From NCBI GenBank assembly GCA_001969505.1, contig LSSK01001213.1, forward strand, positions 1-15,203: a stretch of DNA of 15,203 nucleotides, given 5' to 3'. Each line of letters begins with the position of its first letter. Position 1 is the stretch's first letter. Below are positions 8,315-15,203 of this stretch, one piece after another. The notes beneath the pieces are model-generated. The model was not told where the DNA came from. It saw nothing but the letters and a program-made list of their open reading frames with translations, and ran no database searches. A program made the translations under genes and the position numbers. This DNA comes from Zancudomyces culisetae (Eukaryota; Kickxellomycota; Harpellomycetes; Harpellales; Legeriomycetaceae).

Positions 8315-8868
8315 CTTTTTTTTGAGAAACAACCTTTGAATACACTACTATACGCCAACTTTCTACGTCCGTCTGAACACATAAACAAAAAACCTTCCCC
8401 CTGTTCTCTTGAACCTCCCCCTCTCCGTGTGGAGGTTTCCAGACTCAAGTTTACAACCAGGTCTATGTTTATACGCTTCAAATTATTTGTGACTCCGAGT
8501 TAAATAAGCATACATCTTTACACATTACAAACAAATTGTGTTTTTTGTTAATCAGCAACGAGTTACTAATGAAGCGCAAACTAGAGAAGCATTTTTTTTA
8601 GATACTAGGATTAGGTTGTACAAACCATTGAGAGGATGAATAAGTGATATTTAATGTATAACGCTAATCAATGTATAAAAGTTGAAGCTACGGACAGGCT
8701 TACTAATAAATATAATAGATAAACAGATAGTGTGGTACTCTGAAGAGCATCACATAGAATAGTAGCAACAACCACAATCGCGGTGTATGCAACAAACTTT
8801 CCTAATGGTAAGAAATTCCTCAGATAAAAATACAGGACAAGGGCCGTCAACTAAATTACATACATACT

Positions 8869-9195
8869 TCAAACGTGTACTCTGCTAGACTTTAGCCGAG
8901 TGGTGTCAAAAAACGTTGGTGGAGAGTAGGGCGACATGCGGCATGGAACTCTGGGGGGTATAACAATAGGACTAAACCTATAGATGTCCGATAGCAAGGG
9001 AGATTCAAACATCTCGATGTTTGCCACTTTATTCTTCGAGTTGCTCTTCTCCAGGGCAGAAAGGTTAACCATGAAGTCCTCCAATACATCCGTGTTGTCA
9101 AAACTGTCTAAAGTTCTGCAGTTATCACTACAGTACAAAGCTGAGTCGGAGTGATGTATATGTCTTCCGCAGTAAAAGCACCAGTTTGTATCCAT
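8869..9195 (-). CDS. ECL1: Ecl1-family zinc-binding regulator of chronological lifespan
   Basis: The product is 108 aa. It opens with the family signature: a short MD.. start, then C6-x2-C9 and C22-x3-C26 within WCFYCGRH (5-12) and LYCSDNCR (20-27). This is the four-cysteine zinc-binding module of the fission-yeast Ecl1/2/3 and budding-yeast Ecl1 proteins. Those proteins extend chronological lifespan and respond to sulphur, zinc or other nutrient limitation. The remainder is Ser/Pro-rich, with IPPRVPCRMSPYSPP (83-97), and has no clear domain. It is longer than the 80-90 aa I recall for the fission-yeast proteins. The start at 9195 matches the family. An in-frame ATG at 9279 would add 28 residues. 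TATAAATA at 9393-9386 on the minus strand is a plausible TATA box. Which paralogue it represents cannot be told. Confidence 0.85.
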   Translation of the reverse strand: MDTNWCFYCGRHIHHSDSALYCSDNCRTLDSFDNTDVLEDFMVNLSALEKSNSKNKVANIEMFESPLLSDIYRFSPIVIPPRVPCRMSPYSPPTFFDTTRLKSSRVHV

Positions 9196-9385
9196 GATCT
9201 TATCTTTTATATATTTTTCCGTGATCCACCGGCGGTGTGTTTGTGTGTTAGAACTTGATTTTATGTGTAAAATTAGCAAGCAGGATAAGTGTTCAGAAGC
9301 TTGGACCCAAGGGACAACAAGTGACTTTTTAAAACACAGGCTTTTTCTTTTCTTATCCTCGCCTCGAGCTAGGAATTTGGTCAGG

Positions 9386-9393
9386 TATTTATA
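9386..9393 (-). promoter_or_regulatory. TATA box candidate for the Ecl1-like gene
   Basis: TATAAATA on the minus strand lies 190 bp before the chosen start at 9195. A second TATATAAA-like element at about 9208-9215 is too close to that start to drive it. Transcription from the distal box would include the in-frame ATG at 9279. Confidence 0.35.
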
Positions 9394-9463
9394 CTAGATC
9401 AAGGATGATGCTGCTTAAAAAAAAATACACCATAATAGATGACTATTCAGAAAAAATGCACCT

Positions 9464-9489
9464 ATTTCCCAAAGTTGTGATTGGGAAAT
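9464..9489. repeat. 9-bp inverted repeat (TTTCCCAA...TTGGGAAA)
   Basis: ATTTCCCAA at 9464-9472 and TTGGGAAAT at 9481-9489 pair perfectly around the 8-base loop AGTTGTGA. It lies about 270 bp upstream of the Ecl1-like start codon. The symmetry suits a dimeric DNA-binding protein or an RNA hairpin. The role is unknown. Confidence 0.55.
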
Positions 9490-11177
9490 GGTATTACTCA
9501 TGCATAAGAGTCATTGCTTTGTTAGCCTCTGGTATTTGCGAGAACAAAGTGCAGATAAATGATCGCTCTTAGACTTTAACATTAGACGTTTAAACTCGAG
9601 ATTTTCCTAGGAATCTTCGCAGTATTTGCCAAAAAAAAAACTCCCCACCCGCCTAAAGGATCTCAAATATATGAAGATATATGTGTTTGTGGGACAGGAA
9701 TATTTATGCCAATAGTTTAGGGCAATTGCACTCAGGTAAATATTGGCTGATTGTGGTTTGAGAATTAGCAGAATAATGGATATTAGCATCATATGTGTAT
9801 TAAAAATAACATGTGTTAGGAAAAAAAATTTTTTTTTTGAGAAAAATGCTAAAACTTTAATTTGGTCTGTTTTCTAAAAATCTGCGCAATTACATGGCGA
9901 CTAGAAACGATGCAAAGTATATTAATTCAAATTTGTGACATGATAAAAAGCATTCCAATAATATTAAATGGCTAATAGAAATCGTGATATTGGTAGTAAT
10001 ATGACAAATATTTAACCATTGGTCTTTTAGCTGTATTGTAGTAATAAGCAGTGCAAATTTAGCATAAATTCGCACTTTTCCCGATGTTTATTTTCCATTT
10101 GGGACACTGGGATCAGAGAGAAAAACGTTTTTATTATTGCAAATCTAAAACTCGCTAACACGTACCATGGCAAATGATTCATTGCCTTTTTCCTAAATAA
10201 TAAAATTGTAGAGCAAACACAAAAACTCTTGGAATTTTCTTTTAGATGGGCTAACACTAGCACGTTGAATTCTGCCTTTTCATTGTATTACTATTCCATC
10301 TACATGTTCGCCTGATGTTTTGGCAAATTTTCTTTATTACTCTTTGGCCGAAAAAGCACCAACATTATGCCTGATGCTAAACAGACTGCAAATACAAAAA
10401 TAAGCGAGAAATAATTTATTTTTTGAAATTGGATAAACACCAAGCATTAATAGTTCACTGAGTTTTTTGAGTAGATATTCCTCTTAGCTGTTGTAAGTGT
10501 CAGCTAATAGCTGAGATTTAAAGTTATTGGTATCGTAGTACAAGAATTTTGTTTGAACGGTGTTTCAAAGGCAAAAACATTTCAAAAACACTTGTTAACT
10601 CTGCATCTTGGGAAGTGTGTTGGTGAGACCATGTTGCAAATTGTGCATTCAAACTCAGGCTCAAAGAAGCCTTTTACTACACTATGATGGATGCTACTAT
10701 TTTTGGTGTACATGAAAATTAAACCGAATCTTTTCATCTAAGTAACTATGTTTTTTTAAAACATCTGTAACCAGGAGAAGGCCATAAATTCAAATGCCGT
10801 TTACTTTTTATAGCTGAGGCTCGTTTGTTTAACAGTGAGGAAATGGAAAAAGTTGAACGCAAGAAAGAAAAGAGATGGTGCGATTTTGAAGGAAAAGCAA
10901 CTATTTTGAGGAGGGGGGTTGTAACGCCTACAAATACTTTTGATATGACATATTAACTAAAATAGTGCATTTGTTTTGCTTTTAAAAGGAAGTAACTTAC
11001 AGAAGCCGGAGAAACGGCATTACCAGGTACAAATATCGACAAATGTACAAACGCCAAATGTAAACCCATACGCACAGCTTTGGCTTTAACAGGGTCAAAT
11101 ATATTAGGCAATTTAGTATTTAAAAGCTACTTTGTCCATTTGAGTTGCGCCGCAAGTGTGAGATGGGAGTATAACAT

Positions 11178-11194
11178 GGGGGAGGGGGGGTGGG
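11178..11194 (+). other. G-quadruplex motif
   Basis: The run GGGGGAGGGGGGGTGGG can be read as four G3 tracts with loops of three, one and one bases, which satisfies the usual G3N1-7 rule. It stands out in an otherwise AT-rich stretch. Folding is predicted from sequence only. Confidence 0.55.
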
Positions 11195-11424
11195 TTGGTT
11201 CGTAAAAAATAGTCGCGTGGATAGGAAAGCTGAGCGTATCAATACTCACCTCTCAGAGCAAAACCACTTTATACTTTGTTCGAATTTATTACCAACCACT
11301 AATCAGTTCCAATTCAAGTAAGGGAGGACTAAAAGGTCATGATAATTCCATAAATCGGGCTAGAATCTTGCCAATTTTTTAATTTATTTAACAAAAAAAC
11401 ACCAATAAAACGCAAGTCCAAATG

Positions 11425-11451
11425 TAATATATCTTCATAAAAGATATATTA
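11425..11451. repeat. 11-bp perfect hairpin
   Basis: TAATATATCTT at 11425-11435 and AAGATATATTA at 11441-11451 pair without mismatch around the 5-base loop CATAA. It is AT-rich, so chance is possible, but it is the longest perfect short-loop hairpin I saw in the window. Confidence 0.55.
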
Positions 11452-11910
11452 ATGCAATTATTTTAACAAAGCCCATTTATGTAATTGGATTAGAATTAGA
11501 AGACGAATCAATGACCAAAGATTTTTCACCACTTTACAGGCGGAACAGGGAAAACTTTTGCTCCAACACCGTTTAAGCAAGTTGGCATGAAGTCACATGT
11601 ATCAGCACACGTTTTTATATCACACTAAAGAATTTATGATCCAGAACCTACAAAAATAATTTTAACAACACCCAAAGTAGCGATGATCCACAACTCACTT
11701 TACGTAGCGCAGTTTGTTGCTTTTAATTTGTTTTCTACGATCAAAAACAATTAAACGCTTTAATTAATTAAACAAGCAAAATGGTTCATTTTATACCTTA
11801 GTTCAATGAAAAGCTTGTTGAGTAAGTGAATATATGGTTATAAGGCGCTTGAGAATCAAAGTTTAATATAGTTTAGCTAATTCTCTATAAACATTAAATC
11901 AAAATACAAT

Positions 11911-11949
11911 ATATTGCTGATATACTTGATCACTATGGTCAGCAAATAT
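11911..11949. repeat. Inverted repeat with bulge (ATATTGCTGA...TCAGCAAATAT)
   Basis: ATATTGCTGA at 11911-11920 pairs with TCAGCAAATAT at 11939-11949 with one bulged A. The 18-base loop contains the palindrome TGATCA. The function is not known. Confidence 0.45.
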
Positions 11950-12040
11950 CTGATTTCGCGCAAAAAGAACTTCAGTGCTATTAACATGAACCCAGTAAAT
12001 CTGGCGTTTTATGACATGAAATCGTTATATATGACCAATC

Positions 12041-12073
12041 TAATTAATTAATTAATTAATTAAATATATATAT
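12041..12073. repeat. TAAT tetranucleotide microsatellite followed by an AT dinucleotide run
   Basis: Five to six tandem copies of the TAAT/AATT unit cover 12041-12064 and are followed directly by a TA dinucleotide run. This is a simple repeat, likely to vary in length between strains. Confidence 0.85.
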
Positions 12074-13659
12074 TACCATTGGACTCCAACGAATAAACCA
12101 ATAACATGCGTATGTTAAATTACATACTGACCATACCTGCAAAGCGTTGGTGAATACTTTGTTTTTGGACTGCATCTGGAAGAGTAGACATTCGGGGGTG
12201 CAGGTGCACTGCTAAACATAACCTACAACACCTCCACTTCTTTTAGCCATATCTATTGATACATTCTACAAAGAAATGGACTTGAATTTGGCACAGTTTT
12301 ATATTGTATATAAAGGCTCTTTTCGAGTATACTTGGACAAACACCTGTATTAGATAAGACGCAAAATTTTATTTTCTGCGCTTTGTGCGCGTGCTAAGTA
12401 ATAGATATCTCTCAACAAATCCGTTCAGACGATAAATCTTTGTGTAGGCATAATCCCATAGTTGAGTTTACGACAATTACTATTACCTTTACCTCAAACC
12501 AACAAAATTGTAAATCTAATCATGTACTAGCCCAAACAAGAGTATACACTATGTTTTTATTGCAATTACACAAGAAATGTTATAGTTTAATTCAATAACT
12601 TCCTATTTAAATCACATATTATTTGAATTGGGAACTAAATCTATTGTATTTTGTAAATTCTCAGAAAAAAGTATGTACCAGTAAATGAAAACAAAAGCGG
12701 ATGTAACTGGAATTTGCTAATTTACCAGGCTTCCAATTGCTACCCCCCCCACCCCTGATTAACCTTAAAGTATACTGTTGACATAAGAATACATATTTTT
12801 TATTATTGTGATATTTATAAATTCATTTAAGCAAAAAAAAAAAGTAAAAAGACTGTCAGTCAAATGAAATTACATCCACACCTCCCTTCCTCCTCTGCAA
12901 AAAAGTTGATTTCTCGCGTTTAAGAGCTTAAATAGAACATACACAATAAAAAACTGCGATAAAACAAAACAGCAATTGGAAATAAAGAACCAGTGGGAAC
13001 GCTTACAAAGATGCATAGCATCGATGGTAAAATCGGAACGCAATTTGATTGCTTTAGTAATTATGATAATTTTTCTGATTAAGTGATTGGCTTTCACATA
13101 GAAAAGGGTGGCGTATTTCCCTAACCTTCAGATTGTGGATGCTCAAACGTAAATTAAGATACTAAGCTATGATGTACTTTTATCAAACTAAGTTCTAGAA
13201 TATGAAACTGAGATACCAAGAATAAACGGTAGGGACATTTTAGTTAGTAATATTGCATGGCACAGCAACGACCGTAAAAAACACCACATATATTAGCTAT
13301 GTATAGCTCAACAAAACACACTTATAGTAATCATATTTGAGGATCAGTATGATCGAGATGTTTTAGCGTGTTTAGTGGCCGGTATTGAACATAACTGGTA
13401 GAGTGATTTTTCATAAACATAAAACTATACACATATGATAGAGAAAATAACAGTGTTCTAGACTAAGAATTTTAGAAAGGCTTGGTGAAATGTAGAGTCC
13501 AAAAACAAATAGAAAGCCATAGTATGGAAAAACAAGTCGATTCTAAGGAAAGACAAACACTGATCTGAAGAGGTAGAGTGTAGGTATAAACATATTACAT
13601 TAGACAGCGGTTTTGATTGCGCACAAACTGGTCTTGTCAGCACACTCCAAATAGAAAGA

Positions 13660-14552
13660 TCAATTGATGAGATCGTAATCGTCGAGCTATTGCATATTAT
13701 TCACAACGTAAATATAAAGAAAACAAAAATGGAATCGTCAACAGTGAGTCAACAAGAAAAGAAAAAGTCAAAAAGCAACTTACCTTGTCGTTGTACTTAA
13801 GGATTTTAACTTTAATTTTAGAGTTATCAACCCAAGTCACAAAGTCCTCCATACTTCTAGTAACCAAAAATGCCGGATCTGTCACTACCTGTGGCCCAAC
13901 TCGAACATCTAATTTTATAAACATAATGTGTTACCACTTTTCTTCAAACCTGAAGCTAAAGATACTTACGTCCTTGTCTGATAAATTTCACTGCCTCTGG
14001 AACATTTTCAACCATTTTCAGTTTGCACATAAGAACAGGTAGTCTACGTCTGCAAATCGAAGAAACAGATATCTTTTCGATCTGTGAAAATGTACTTTTC
14101 GTGCTGATAAAGCCGAGGTTGTATAGTTTTTCGAGTAGCTCGGTTTCCTTTTGGATCCGAATTTCGTCCTTTGAATCAAGAAGCTTTAGCTTGTGACCTA
14201 TGTGTTGAATCTGTCCCACAACCTTATTATATCTATTATGTGTTAAATTATGTTCATATTTTTTTGCTTTATTTTTTCCTGACCAATCCATGAATATTTT
14301 TGGATTGTAGAAATATTCAATAAAAGATTTACGAGTAAGAATGAATAAATTTATATTAAAAAAGCATGTGTATGGAGGTAAAATGTACCGAAATATTCAG
14401 GATTTCACCACTTACTTTATATATTCCTCGCGTTTTTCCAGCTGGTACCTCCTCATAACCTCAATTTCCCGAACATTGTGCTCGTTTTTCCATTCTAAAA
14501 AGTCAACCTTTCGGAGAAGCTTTTTTTCGTGATATTTTAGTTTTCTTACCAT
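13660..14552 (-). CDS. IMP3: U3 snoRNP protein Imp3, four exons
   Basis: Imp3 binds U3 snoRNA with Imp4 and Mpp10 in the nucleolar SSU processome. It promotes U3-pre-18S pairing during small-subunit rRNA maturation. The model joins, in transcript order, 14552-14416, 14232-13970, 13908-13784 and 13686-13660. This gives 183 aa, the same length as the yeast protein. All three introns run GTAAGT...TAG and preserve frame. The N-terminus [19 protein letters not shown] is diagnostic. YNKVVGQ (47-53) follows the first junction. The S4-type RNA-binding domain begins near SSICRRRLP (103-111) and continues through KFIRQGHVRVGP (128-139) and [11 protein letters not shown] (156-166). The His134 codon is created by the second splice and restores the family's QGHVRVG. 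The acidic tail ends LDDYDLIN. It is divergent from the gene at 15030. Confidence 0.96.
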
Positions 14553-15029
14553 TGTTCCACTCGATTAGTTGCTGTTATTTTTGGCTGATCGCTTAGCTTT
14601 CGTTGTTGTTACAGATAAATCAGTTTAGTGCTTTAAAGCCAAAAAGTATATATATGCAAATTTTTTTTTTATTTCTGTTGATTTCACTCAAAAGCAAAAA
14701 ATTTTTCATGGTATGATACAATTTTAGGAAAAATGTATTGTGCGCAAAATATTGTGGTGAGATGAGTAATTTTCCAAAAAAAAAACGCTAAACTATAACC
14801 AGTAAACTTTCAATGACTTGCACCTGTACAACAGGAAGTAACCAAACCTTTAGGACTATTATTTCTGTGCACATATTGGGCTGTTAAAAGCGTAATTTTT
14901 ATTAATATATATTTAATAAGCGTGTGCCATACATATCAAAAACAGCTTGTACTCTAGGTTTTATTTCAAACCAACAACGGATATTTACATTAAATTATGA
15001 TACTACAGTAATATAAAAAAGAGCAAAAA
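14553..15029. promoter_or_regulatory. Divergent promoter between IMP3 and the gene at 15030
   Basis: This is 477 bp of AT-rich DNA between two divergent starts. TATATATA at 14647-14654 lies about 95 bp upstream of the IMP3 ATG and abuts an octamer-like ATGCAAAT (plus-strand positions about 14654-14661). TTAATATATATTTAATAA near 14900-14918 is a candidate TATA region for the rightward gene. No known ribosome-biogenesis element was recognised. Confidence 0.45.
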
Positions 15030-15099
15030 ATGGATATATTTAGTGGATTACCACCCCCTACGAAAAAGGATAAAAATTCGATTGACATTTTTGGAGATG
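15030..15099 (+). CDS. First exon of an unidentified gene, truncated by the window end
   Basis: A 23-codon exon starts at ATG 15030 after an A-rich leader and ends GATG|GTAAGA at 15099/15100, in phase 1. The protein begins MDIFSGLPPPTKK and ends with IDIFGD, a short acidic and aromatic pattern I cannot place confidently. If unspliced, the frame would continue only to a TGA near 15175, about 49 codons in all, so splicing is more likely. No acceptor is visible before the window ends at 15203. The exon is divergent from IMP3. Confidence 0.55.
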
Positions 15100-15203
15100 G
15101 TAAGATTGCAGGATATTTAATATTCGGATTTAACCATATGTATGTCTTTAAAAAACTGGTGCATAATGATTGAGTAAAAAATAATGATTAAAAATTAAAA
15201 AAA

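Larger units (their letters stand above)
5789..8868. other. 3.1-kb region without a recognisable gene, between convergent 3' ends
   Basis: No conserved protein, rRNA or complete tRNA was found here. The region begins with a perfect A7/T8 palindrome (about 5882-5900), a possible bidirectional 3' end signal. It then shows two CGGGG boxes near 6029-6036, small hairpins (6094-6110, 7215-7229, 7978-7994), a half-tRNA-like segment (7553-7602) and an AP-1/Gcn4-type ATGACTCA (7850-7857). Near 8090-8310 there is a CRE-type ATGACGTAA followed by a TATA box and small open frames. Minus-strand frames at 6361-6709 and 8188-8481 and a plus frame at 7228-7467 look non-coding, though the last two are moderately GC-rich. 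Confidence 0.5.
9196..13659. other. 4.5-kb region without a recognisable gene, upstream of the Ecl1-like gene
   Basis: No conserved protein, rRNA, tRNA or snRNA was identified. The DNA is AT-rich with scattered poly-A/T runs, a few sharp G or C runs (10910-10919, 11178-11194, 12744-12757), a TAAT microsatellite (12041-12064) and several hairpins. Exon-like segments with good splice motifs lie at 10511-11126 (see findings). Open frames at 9607-9792, 9890-10075, 10027-10263, 12870-13097 and 13458-13643 look like chance. The Ecl1-like gene and IMP3 point the same way, so this is the former's upstream region and the latter's downstream region. Confidence 0.5.

Noticed and set aside
8188-8481. 97-codon minus ORF downstream of the Ecl1-like gene
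   Set aside because: Its composition (Ser/Lys/Arg/Gly clusters) reflects C-rich and purine-rich runs, and I recognise no motif. It stays a possibility only if transcripts or conservation appear.
9405-9572. 55-codon plus-strand ORF divergent from the Ecl1-like gene
   Set aside because: It has no family resemblance, includes an A9 run and spans an inverted repeat. Frames of this size are common by chance here.
10027-10263. 78-codon minus ORF
   Set aside because: It has low complexity and no motifs, and the opposite strand is open over the same bases, so there is no coding signal to prefer it.
10493-10510. GTAAGT...CTAATAG, an 18-nt segment with perfect intron end motifs
   Set aside because: It is far shorter than any spliceosomal intron seen here (61 nt minimum). 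The TAG may still serve as an acceptor for a more distant donor.
10669-10706. GCCTTTTAC, identical to the invariant U5 snRNA loop, with an Sm-site-like ATTTTTGG downstream
   Set aside because: The bases on either side of the loop do not pair, and the spacing to the Sm-like site is too short for U5 stem I. It overlaps other open frames and is probably chance.
12870-13643. Minus ORFs of 75 codons (12870-13097) and 61 codons (13458-13643)
   Set aside because: Neither has a motif or domain. The second lies just past the IMP3 stop and is likely 3' untranslated sequence.

Overview
This is an AT-rich nuclear window from a fungus, most likely an ascomycete yeast with many introns. Two genes are each interrupted by several short introns (61 to 183 nt). 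All seven modelled introns start GTAAG and end in TAG. The recognisable proteins belong to eukaryotic or specifically fungal families: an oxysterol-binding protein, Sua5, a DUF2011-like protein, an Ecl1-type lifespan factor and the U3 snoRNP protein Imp3. CTG codons fall at conserved leucine positions in the oxysterol-binding protein, so the CTG-serine code is unlikely. The intron style resembles Schizosaccharomyces or related Taphrinomycotina more than Saccharomyces, but I cannot name the genus.

Layout, left to right. 1-1101 is a promoter region with CCCCT clusters. 1102-2439 (+) is an intronless OSBP/Osh lipid-exchange protein. It converges with intronless SUA5 at 2952-4325 (-). SUA5 shares a 494-bp divergent promoter with a five-exon DUF2011-like gene at 4820-5788 (+). 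A 3.1-kb stretch without a recognisable gene follows, lying between convergent 3' ends. An Ecl1-like gene sits at 8869-9195 (-). Then comes a 4.5-kb stretch without a recognisable gene, containing a G-quadruplex motif, hairpins and weak exon-like segments. IMP3 (four exons) lies at 13660-14552 (-). It is divergent from the first exon of an unidentified gene at 15030 (+), which runs off the window.

The genes do not form a pathway. SUA5 (t6A synthesis on tRNA) and IMP3 (small-subunit rRNA processing) both serve translation, and the oxysterol-binding protein serves membrane lipid exchange. The Ecl1-like protein is the only likely stress or nutrient regulator, and it is flanked by the longest non-coding stretches. 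The observations most worth checking are possible dual start sites in SUA5, cryptic small genes in the two deserts, and the structured DNA around the Ecl1-like gene. I found no rRNA, complete tRNA, CRISPR array or transposon.
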